Assembly: GCA_037783415.1 (NCBI GenBank)
Contig: JAZGTN010000073.1
Coordinates: 3,906,001-3,970,000 of the forward strand
Reading direction: 5' to 3'
Source: Leptasterias polaris
Taxonomy: Eukaryota > Echinodermata > Asteroidea > Forcipulatida > Asteriidae
DNA: 64,000 nt
Shown here: in pieces, positions 58,001-64,000 of the stretch
How positions within the stretch are numbered: the stretch's first letter is position 1
Layout of the letters: each line of letters begins with the position of its first letter
Program-made: the position numbers and the translations under genes
The notes under the pieces: model-generated
What the model saw: only the letters and a program-made list of their open reading frames with translations
What the model was told of the DNA's origin: nothing
Databases searched by the model: none

Positions 58001-59666
58001 CCATATGCCCCTACCCGCTCCTTGAGATCCAGTACCAAAGGATTACTGACAATTCCACAAGCATCACGTACATCACTGTCCTCCTATGGGGACAGAGCTT
58101 TCTCCATTGCAGCTCCAAAAGAATGGAATAAACTCCCCGATGACATTAAATTTGCAAAATCACTAAACCATTTTAAGAGGGCTCTGAAAACCTATCTTTT
58201 TAAATTGTCATTTGTTTAAATAATTTATAATTTATATTGTGATCATAGTTGTCAAGAGTTTAGTTGTATTGTCACCTTTTGAGATTACCCAAATTGTGTA
58301 TATTTTTAATCACTCCTGACTGGCTCGGGTTTTTATGTTTTATTTAATTGTTAGTTATTCTTAAATTCATTCATATTTATTGTAGTTTCAATTCGTTTTA
58401 TTTTTTTAAATCTTTTCTTGTTACAGCGCTTTGGGGTCGTCAGGGCGTAAGGCGCTTTATAAATGTTACCATTATTATTATTATTTATGTGCAAAGGAGT
58501 CAACAATTTTGTTCGACAAAATGATGGACGGACCTATTTGCCATATTTGGGCCTGTTTTTCCTAACTGCTGATGCACTCAGTGTACAAGAGAGAGAAAGT
58601 GGCAGCATGAAAAATACAAGTTCTGTTCTACCCGACAATTAGATATTTTTCTCTGACCCTTTCTTTTGAATATTGACATCGACAAACTCTCTTTCAGGAT
58701 GTAACTTATACATCTCAGGTCAAGGGCATACAGTTATCTTAGCTGATAGAGGGGGTACAGTTACAATGCCCGAGTCTCAGAAGGAGGAGAAGGGGGGGAA
58801 ACAGACAGGAAGACGGAACAACTCAGATACAATGCACAAGCAGAAGGAAAAGAAAATGGACAGCAGACAGGACAGCCCATCTTCTTCTGAATCTGACGTC
58901 TTGGACCCAAAGGTGGTGGAGATCATGAGTGAGCAGACTTATGTTAATTTCCATGTAAATTCTACCCGGGAGCACGTGCCGCCTGCTCCCCCCCCCCCCC
59001 CTGGATCCACCCCTGCATATGGTACTCGATGTAAAATCTATAACTAGGCGTGTGTATGCACAACCGTTTGGGGGAAATGGCCCGACTACAGGAATTGAAA
59101 ATGTTGACAAAAAGACAAGTTCAATTGCAGTTCCTTAATTTGAAGCTTTTTATCAAAAAGGTTATTTATGAATGGGAATAAAAGAGTGGTGACTCAATCT
59201 TAAACGACCGTTAAAACCCTTAGGGATTGTGGCCATGCAAAAAAGGATATGAAATGAAGTCTTGTCAAATCAACTTTGAAATAAGAAAGCAAGCAAAGTC
59301 TACAACAAAAAAGTTTGTTTTTTCGTAAAATATTTCCAACAAGCTAACTGTCTGCAGTGTGTATTTTCATTTTTTTTAAATTGTTTTTGTTCTGGTGTAG
59401 ATTCCAGTGAGATTTTGAATGAGAAACACATCTACAATGTGTCTTGCGAAATCGGCCGTAAATGGAAAGTTCTTGGACGGAAGCTGGGGCTGAAAAGTTC
59501 CAAGTTAGACAATATTGAACACGATTATAACTATGATGGTCAGCGAGAGATGGCTTTTCAAGTGATGTTGAAATGGAAGCAGATGAAAGGAAGAGCCACC
59601 AAGGGGGAACTAGCAAAAGTTCTTGTGGATGTTGGTCTGTCTGAAGTGTCCCTGACGTTAAAATAA
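49034..59666 (+). CDS. RIPK1: RIPK1-like receptor-interacting serine/threonine kinase, kinase - RHIM-like - death domain, 12 coding exons
   Basis: Exons seen: 49034-49197, 49712-50012, 50885-51021, 51981-52030, 52798-52941, 54512-54609, 55361-55595, 56154-56258, 56738-56823, 57315-57369, 58698-59021, 59401-59666. All introns are GT-AG, the phases agree, and the total is 1965 nt (654 aa plus stop), close to human RIPK1 at about 671 aa. Kinase domain is roughly residues 23-265: glycine loop GVGGFG 31-36, VAVKK with K52, probable alpha-C E61, gatekeeper M94 in IVMEYM, HRDLKLEN 138-145, DLG 158-160, APE 182-184, SDVYSFG 197-203, KRPTF just before the exon 5 end. DLG instead of DFG is typical of RIPK1/RIPK3. 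A Gln/Pro/Ser-rich intermediate region covers 267-458, a RHIM-like stretch 460-482, and a death domain about 577-650 (W588, W625). Family role: cytoplasmic adaptor kinase for death-receptor and innate signalling. The ATG has A at -3 and G at +4. An AATAAA overlaps the stop codon. Family assignment is strong; exact RIPK1 orthology is inferred. Confidence 0.88.
49397..49492 (+). mobile_element. SINE head fragment (tRNA-like)
   Basis: CAGCAGTCTAGTTCACCGGAC, CAAGCTCTGGCATTGTCATC and AGTGTGGGTTCG resemble the type A head with box B, then the match stops. It lies in intron 1 of the RIPK1-like gene. Confidence 0.5.
50262..50470. repeat. Dispersed repeat related to 39010-39230, inverted
   Basis: GAAATGATTCATGCCTGAATG, TTTCTGAGGGTTGATGTCC and GAATGCTGCGGCC are the reverse of the 39-kb copy. 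It lies in intron 2 of the RIPK1-like gene. Confidence 0.55.
51190..51535 (+). mobile_element. tRNA-derived SINE (type A), full length
   Basis: The tRNA-like head GTCATGGCTGACCGGTTAAG contains a box A, and GTGGGTTCGAGTCCC a box B; the paired ends GTGTCATGGC and GTCGTGGCAC recall an acceptor stem. The body CCTTGAGCAAAATGCGGTAC to GAGGCATCCTTGGTTTCATT is shared with 24690-24945 and, inverted, 52988-53290. It lies in intron 3 of the RIPK1-like gene. Confidence 0.8.
52225..52375. repeat. Dispersed repeat related to 39010-39230, partial
   Basis: TTCCTGAGAAAACAGCAAAAA, CCATGTTTAGCAATATGACG and GCATTCGTGAATGGACACC match the left part of the 39-kb copy. It lies in intron 4 of the RIPK1-like gene. 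Confidence 0.55.
52538..52750 (+). mobile_element. tRNA-derived SINE (type B), full length
   Basis: Head GATCAGGTTGGCTCAGTGAT (box A) and CCTGGTTCGAATCCCACC (box B), then TTCAGTCCCTACCTGATTTC and TCCTCCCACATCTAAAACTG. Other copies are at 36478, 31000, 44342 (-), 21208 (-), 23588 (-) and 41888 (-). It lies in intron 4 of the RIPK1-like gene. Confidence 0.8.
52988..53290 (-). mobile_element. tRNA-derived SINE (type A), minus orientation
   Basis: This is the reverse of 51190-51535: tail AATGAAACCAAGGATGCCTC with (ATT)n, body GCAAACCTGAGGAAACCTG, and head TGCCACGACCAGGAATTGAAC with the reversed box B. It lies in intron 5 of the RIPK1-like gene. Confidence 0.8.
53410..53860. repeat. About 130-bp tandem repeat, three copies, in intron 5 of the RIPK1-like gene
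   Basis: Each copy holds GGCTAAAACAAAA, a TCAACTCCAAACTTGG block, TGTGGATTGGTCTCGGGAT and GCCTATTGTTTTTGGACC. The first copy has an internal 32-bp duplication of TCATGTATCAACTCCAAAC. The motif resembles a tandem repeat I associate with several marine invertebrate genomes. Confidence 0.75.
55691..56600. repeat. Duplicated intron sequence around exon 8 of the RIPK1-like gene
   Basis: 55691-55840 and 56259-56390 both begin GTGAGTTTGTACCAAGAAGG and continue with AGAAGCCACAATCTG. The stretch between and after is built of degenerate units like TTCTGGAAATTAGAAGCCAA. The copy in intron 7 starts with a donor-like GTGAGT without an exon before it. Confidence 0.7.
57424..57590. mobile_element. Single-arm remnant of the long-hairpin MITE
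   Basis: AAGCGTTTGTTATGAAATG, AAAGATGTTTTAAACGCAG and TGTGGTTTTCCTTTTTC correspond to the left arm of 15388-15750. The other arm is absent; a LINE fragment starts at the break. It lies in intron 10 of the RIPK1-like gene. Confidence 0.6.
57593..58487 (+). mobile_element. 5'-truncated non-LTR retrotransposon (CR1/L2/jockey-like), 3' end of the reverse transcriptase ORF plus 3' UTR
   Basis: An open frame to TAA at 58217-58219 carries the conserved region found after the RT fingers/palm in many LINEs: FLNRGTTEILVHAFISSKLD, YCNSLLYGLP, LQRVQNTAAKLV, LHWLPIRKRILFK, and FSIAAPKEWNKLPDDIK. The 3' UTR ends in GGCGCTTTATAAATG and an (ATT)n tail, as in CR1/L2-type elements. It lies in intron 10 of the RIPK1-like gene in the same orientation. 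The catalytic YxDD motif is missing, so it is dead. Its left border abuts a fragment of a TTAA hairpin element at 57424-57590. Confidence 0.85.
58698..58766 (+). other. RHIM-like motif (degenerate) in exon 11 of the RIPK1-like gene
   Basis: Residues 460-482 read CNLYISGQGHTVILADRGG followed by TVTM. The layout resembles RIP-kinase RHIMs: an N-(I/L)-Y start, a small/polar linker, a four-residue core and a V/L-T-M end. The core is VILA instead of the canonical (I/V)-Q-(I/L/V)-G. It lies between the intermediate region and the death domain, exactly where RIPK1 carries its RHIM. RHIMs form amyloid-like heteromers; whether this variant can is unknown. Confidence 0.5.
58988..59001 (+). repeat. C14 homopolymer inside coding exon 11
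   Basis: Fourteen C encode the proline run of PPAPPPPPG in the RIPK1-like protein, directly before the exon that encodes the death domain. With 14 C the frame continues into exon 12; any change not divisible by three would lose the death domain. Confidence 0.9.
59401..59666 (+). other. Terminal exon encoding the death domain
   Basis: This exon codes for residues 567-654. The helix pattern and the tryptophans at 588 (IGRKWKVLGRKLGL) and 625 (MLKWKQ) are typical of death domains, as is the segment AKVLVDVGL near the C-terminus. Death domains recruit FADD, TRADD or death-receptor tails by homotypic contact. The exon begins after a consensus acceptor at 59399-59400 and ends in TAA at 59664-59666. 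Confidence 0.85.
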
Positions 59667-59667
59667 A
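59662..59667 (+). promoter_or_regulatory. AATAAA overlapping the stop codon of the RIPK1-like gene
   Basis: The hexamer AATAAA contains the TAA stop. If used, cleavage would fall about 10-30 nt downstream and give an extremely short 3' UTR ending at or inside the 19-bp tandem repeat array. Use of this site cannot be judged from sequence alone. Confidence 0.3.
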
Positions 59668-59689
59668 TCTTACTCCAAAACCTCAGATT

Positions 59690-60205
59690 TGACTCAAGTT
59701 GACTAAATGTAGCTGAGCTGAGTTGACTCAGTTTGCCTGAATTGACCTAGTTTGCCCTAGTTGATTCGGCTTGACTCAGTTTTGCTGAATTGACTCAGTT
59801 TGCCTGAATTGACTCAGTTTGACTGAGTTGACTCAGTTTGACTGAGTTGACTCAGTTTGACTGAGTTGACTCAGTTTGACTGAGTTGACTCAGTTTGACT
59901 GAGTTGACTCAGTTTGTCTGAGTTGACTCAGTTTGCCTGAATTGACCCAGTTTGTTTAAATTGACCAAGTTTGACTGAGTTGACCCAGTTTGACTGATTT
60001 GACTCGGTTTGTCTGAATTGACTCAGTTTGTCTGAATTGACTCAGTTTGCCTGAATTGACCTAGTTTGCCCAAGTTGACTCGGTTTGACTCAGTTTTGCT
60101 GAATTTACTCAGTTTTGCTGAATTTACTCAGTTTGACTGAGTTGAATCAGTTTGAATGAATTGACTCAGTTTGTCTAAATTGACTCAGTTTGACTGAAAA
60201 GACTT
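59690..60205. repeat. 19-bp tandem repeat (TTGACTGAGTTGACTCAGT)
   Basis: The unit pairs TTGACTGAG with TTGACTCAG and decays outwards from a regular core at 59805-59925. It starts about 25 bp after the stop codon of the RIPK1-like gene, so it lies in or right after the 3' UTR. Confidence 0.9.
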
Positions 60206-60307
60206 GAATTGCCTCATTACTAAGTCATATTACTAAGTCATATTACTAAGCCCAGTTTCCTTCATTTGAATTTAATATGTGACTTGAATTTACTCTGTTT
60301 GCCTAAT

Positions 60308-61189
60308 GGCCCTGTCACACACCTTGATGTTTTAGCCAGCATATCAAAATTTCTCTAAAATGCCGGCATACGCTGAACAATCGATGTTTTTCCCAATTTA
60401 GGGCGTATACATAGCATATTAATAACGAGTTGGACAAATACATAACATAATAGTAACTTATATAGAATGTTTCGATAACTTATAAATATATCCTATACCA
60501 ATGAATGTTTAGCGTGTTGCCGGCATTCACAACTTATGCCCAACGATAGTCTAACTTATGCATAGCGCGCGGCAGCGTATTGCCGACAATCACGTGTTGT
60601 AGCCTATCAAAGGCTGCCGCTCGACGATTCAAATCATAACCACACTAGACATCGTAGTATCCTCCTGCGAACCCCATTTTTTTATACCAATTCCCCTAAA
60701 CGCTGCTGATATGCCATTATACAGTAGCTGTAAGTTAGAAACGCGTTCAGTAAGTTCTGTGGTCATCCGGAACAAGTCAAAATGTCTATACATACGTCAA
60801 TATGCGTTGGAGGTAAGTTCGACATTGGTTCAAATTACGTTACTCATAGGTTAGAAATAAGTTTTGGGTACGCTAGACATTATCTCGAGGTATGTCGACT
60901 TAAGAGTAACTTACAAGTAACGTGTGTGAACGTGTGTCAACAATCGTATAATTTACCTAAACTTATGGCCTGCGTATGCGGGACATATGAGCCATACGCT
61001 GGCATAAGTCAAAAAAATTTGTGCATGCACGAACATTTTCGACGACCTCGCCGTACTACGACGTATACCAGCATGCTTCAGCGTGCTCTTAACTTAAAAA
61101 AAAAAGATCCATAACTTTTTTTCGACGTATTCGCCAAATTTTTCATACGTCGGCATACGCTGGCTAAAACGTCAAGGTGTGACAGGGCC
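60308..61189. mobile_element. 882-bp non-autonomous DNA transposon with GGCCCTGTCACAC termini
   Basis: The left end GGCCCTGTCACACACCTTG is inverse to the right CAAGGTGTGACAGGGCC; the following ACGTTTTAGCCAGCGTATG is also inverted, imperfectly. The interior has many short TAAGTT/AACTTA words and no convincing transposase; the open frame 60782-61114 matches nothing I know. Flanks are TAAT (left) and TTAA (right), so the target duplication is unclear. Confidence 0.75.
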
Positions 61190-61194
61190 TTAAC

Positions 61195-62245
61195 ATAAAC
61201 TGACTATTTTTATAATTTCTCAATTTTCATATCATGTTAAAAGTGTTTTATAATTTGAATAATGCTCAGTACTAACAAATGACATTATTGATGAAATGTA
61301 ACTTATTAAAATTGGGTGTGATAGAAATGAAATTGAAGAGTCAGTGAGGCTCTGGAAAGAACCAGTGGTTTAAAACTCATGTATCGCAAACTATGTGTTG
61401 TGACCCAAAAGCAGGTGGCACAAACTATATGTCTTGACCCAAAAGCAGGTGGCACAAAAAAAAATTGAAGTGGAGGGCTAAACTGTGTCAGAAGCACCAA
61501 CAATTACCGTTACACTTTTGATCATTCCGTCACCAACAAAGATTACCTCACAAATCAAATGAAGTTGGATGGACAAACTTTCGCATATGATAGACACAAC
61601 AGTTTTTGAAGACAACCAGATTAGAGTGATTGAAATGTTTAATTGTGTTACTCTGTCCAAGTGCTAACCGTTCCAAAAACAATTTAACACAAATTATTGT
61701 TGTGAAAGTCACCCAACACAAGGCCTAAAGGCCACTGGAGGTGAGGTGGATATAAAAAAATATAAAAAAAATTAAAGAGAGAGGGTATCTGTTCACATTC
61801 CTCTTTTATTGGTCTAAATTGTAAAATGATGGAAAAGCAATAATCAGGTAGGGTGTTCCAAAGTGTAGTAGTACGGGGGGGGGGGGGCTTCTTGTGTATC
61901 TATACAAAAAAAATCTTACATAAATACAAAAAAAAACTAACACAATCATAATCTCATAAATTGAATTGTATTTACTAAAACCTTTCAATTTAATTACGAG
62001 AATTGTGTTTCTTGATTTTTTACAACTTCAGAAATGTGAAGCAGGAAGACTAGCAATATTTTTGTGCAAAATTAATATCATATATCATGTATTTGTATCA
62101 ATTTGAAAGTAAATAAACTGCTTTAATGCAGTAACTGATATTTTTGTACAAAATTAGTGAATCGGATCAATAACAAAGTTTCATGTTTGTTTGTTTTGTT
62201 TTGTGTATGGGGGTTTTCTTCTTCTTTAATTATGAAAATATTATT
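61195..62245. other. No supported feature
   Basis: GTGTTGTGACCCAAAAGCAGG-like words repeat at 61393 and 61429. Otherwise AT-rich and unrecognised. Confidence 0.4.
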
Positions 62246-62247
62246 AT

Positions 62248-62477
62248 TATAGATAGGTTGCAGTATGACGTAAGTCGGCCATCTTTACGGGCAATTTGGA
62301 ACACACAGTCATGCGTTACGCGTGAGAACGGCGTGCAGCACGCGCACATTTCACCAAACTCATTGCATGATTGGTCAGTGAACGACGCGGCTGCGTTAAT
62401 AATTTGAGCGCTTGACGCGCCTGCAAGCCAAAATGTGATTTGCCCGTAAAGATGGCGTCTACTGGGAACTATCTATA
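62248..62477. mobile_element. 230-bp MITE, copy 2, opposite orientation
   Basis: This is the reverse complement of 27491-27720 with only a few differences and identical length. Both copies keep the terminal TATAGATAG/CTATCTATA. Confidence 0.85.
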
Positions 62478-62542
62478 GTATTTGTGACTGACATTTCGCA
62501 AGGGTTTAACAGAAGTATTTTGAGAACTGTGAGTTGCTGTGA

Positions 62543-62907
62543 TTTCAAATGGAGGATATACCTTTGGTAACTATGCCAGAAATTGACCATAAAAACTTAC
62601 TTGGTAAAGAGCACTGGATAGCTGCTGATGTTATGAAAACATTGTTAGAAACGACCCCCTTTCAAGTAGCAGGCCTAATGTAGTTTTAGAGAAAGCGGTA
62701 ATTTTCACCCCCCAAAATTGAATCTCAGAAAGGCTTCAGGCCTCTGAAAGCACACCATTCTATGCAACAAGGGTGTTGTTTTCTTGCAACGCCAATGTCA
62801 ATAACCAATTCGGCTTAAATTTTCACAGATTTGTCCGTGCATATGTTGGGATACTCCAAGTGAGGATACTGGTCTTTGGCAATTACCAAAAGCATACACT
62901 GCCTTTA
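62543..62907. mobile_element. MITE copy of the same superfamily, diverged ends
   Basis: It shares AAAACTTACTTGGTAAAGAGC, the GAATCTCAGAAAGGCTTCAGG centre and TTTTCACAG..TTGTC with the 31.3-kb element. It ends in ACTGCCTTTAAA. The terminal inverted repeats are eroded. Confidence 0.65.
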
Positions 62908-63266
62908 AATGCTACAGTACGTGCGCCCCCCCCCCGCCCCCCCCCCCCTTCCATCATAGTCCGGCTGTTGAATATGCAATCGTATGATAGTGTACGTCAT
63001 CGAATTATACAAATAAGTGCGCTGACAGAAGATATGCAGCAAAGTAGTTCCAACCATTGGCTGTAGCTGTGTAATGATAAAATGAGCGTGGAATCTCATC
63101 CAGATGAAATCTCTAAAACCAACGAGCTTTTTACAAACACAAAAACAGTAAGCGGAATTGGCTTGTAGTCGCCGCGGGCTTGTCGTCCCGATTTACCCGT
63201 TCTTATTTCTGGAGAGGAGTCGGCAGTTTAATATCAAGGAGTATAGAAGCTCAAACTTCCCTCGCC

Positions 63267-64000
63267 ATGGATGATGTCGGTTGTTGTGGACAGATTCGAG
63301 AAAATATCACCCGCGCTAAGGTGGTGGGCACGGACCTGAAGTCGACCCCACTCCAGAGATGCCTGTCTTCTGTAGATCTAGCCTTTATTGGTATCGGGTG
63401 CATGTTGGGGTCCGGTGTGTACGTCCTGACTGGAGAGGTGGCGGGTGAAATGGCAGGTCCGGCCGGCACTCTCTCCTTCCTCCTGTCCGGTCTCGTGGCG
63501 CTCCTGTGCTGGCGGCTATCTGCTACTTGGAGTGTGCTACACAGCTCCCAGAGACCGGTGCGTCATACTTGTACACCTACGTTACCTTTGGGGAACTGAT
63601 GGCCTTCGTGATCGGTTGGAACGCCGTGATTGTCCGCGTGGCTGCAGTGGCGTTGGTTGCTCGGGGATGGAGCGCATATTTTGACGATGCGATCGGTGAC
63701 CATATTCGAAAGATCACCATCGAGTTCGTGCTGGACGGTCAAGAGTGGACGGCACCGGTTTTTGCCAACTACCCAGACATTGTAGCCGGACTGATTTCTT
63801 TATTTGCCAGCGTTCTCGTCGCCGTTGGAACTGAGGTGTCGGCAAGGCGAACAAATTTTCTTTGTCTTCATCAACATCGTAATACCATCACCACCGTTTT
63901 TGTGTTTTCAATTATCCACGCCGACTTCTCCCTCCTGACGAAACACGGTGTCTTCCTTACGGGATTCGGCGGTGTGATGACCGGTGCCGTAGCCTGCTGG
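63267..64000 (+). pseudogene. Cationic amino-acid transporter (SLC7A/CAT4-like), 5' part, frame broken; runs off the window
   Basis: From the ATG at 63267 the frame reads MDDVGCCGQIRENITRAKV, then LQRCLSSVDLAFIGIGCMLG and SGVYVLTGEVAGEMAGPAG, the signature first helices of the CAT (APC superfamily) transporters. After LVALLC near 63508 the match jumps one frame: AAICYLECATQLPETGASYL, then FGELMAFVIGWN and ARGWSAYFD. Near 63850 a short stretch matches better in a third frame (IFFVFINIV) before IIHADFSLLTKHG, TGFGGVMTGAVAC resumes. No splice sites explain these shifts, so this is either a pseudogene or an error-containing assembly. Family function is Na+-independent basic amino-acid transport, although CAT4 itself is poorly active. 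Family call is firm; functional state is uncertain. Confidence 0.7.

Noticed and set aside
60782..61114. 110-codon frame inside the GGCCCTGTCACAC element as a transposase
   Set aside because: No catalytic motif or known domain; sequence is built from the element's internal short repeats.

Overview
This is eukaryotic, intron-bearing animal DNA. It is AT-rich, has very low coding density, and is packed with short inverted-repeat transposons, tRNA-derived SINEs, minisatellites and long poly-G/poly-C tracts. One gene is a RIPK1-type kinase ending in a death domain, and the repeat style resembles marine invertebrate deuterostomes. My best guess is an echinoderm, possibly a sea star; that is an inference from style, not a demonstrated identification.

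Layout. From 1 to about 48 kb the window is mostly repeats and unrecognised non-coding sequence. Two minus-strand segments there look like real coding exons. One at 42494-42727 is an initiator exon with a clear signal peptide. The other, at 1910-2053, is a 48-codon lysine-rich exon. Both have consensus splice sites and both are phase 0, so they could belong to one secreted-protein gene with very large introns, but nothing proves the join. TTAA-flanked miniature elements occur at 15.4, 17.1, 29.9, 31.3, 35.5, 36.9, 40.0, 42.0 and 62.5 kb. Other inverted-repeat elements lie at 4.4, 18.4, 18.6, 19.6, 27.5, 46.2, 47.7, 48.4, 60.3 and 62.2 kb. Minisatellites with units of 37, 15, 16 and 19 bp lie at 15.9, 25.6, 10.7 and 59.7 kb.

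From 49034 to 59666 on the + strand is the main gene: twelve coding exons whose phases all agree, giving a 654-residue RIPK1-like protein. It has an N-terminal kinase domain with the RIPK1/3-type DLG motif, a long intermediate region, a degenerate RHIM-like motif, and a C-terminal death domain. Its introns hold SINEs, a satellite-like 130-bp repeat and a 5'-truncated LINE. An inverted-repeat element of about 0.9 kb lies downstream. At the right edge (63267 to the window end) begins a cationic amino-acid transporter (SLC7A/CAT family, CAT4-like) whose reading frame is broken at least twice.

The RIPK1-like kinase would act in the cytoplasm in death-domain/RHIM signalling (cell death and NF-kB-type innate immunity). 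The transporter is an unrelated plasma-membrane or lysosomal gene. There is no operon logic here. The most interesting material is the unusual RHIM, the coding C14 tract, and transposon families whose central hairpins differ between copies by compensatory changes.
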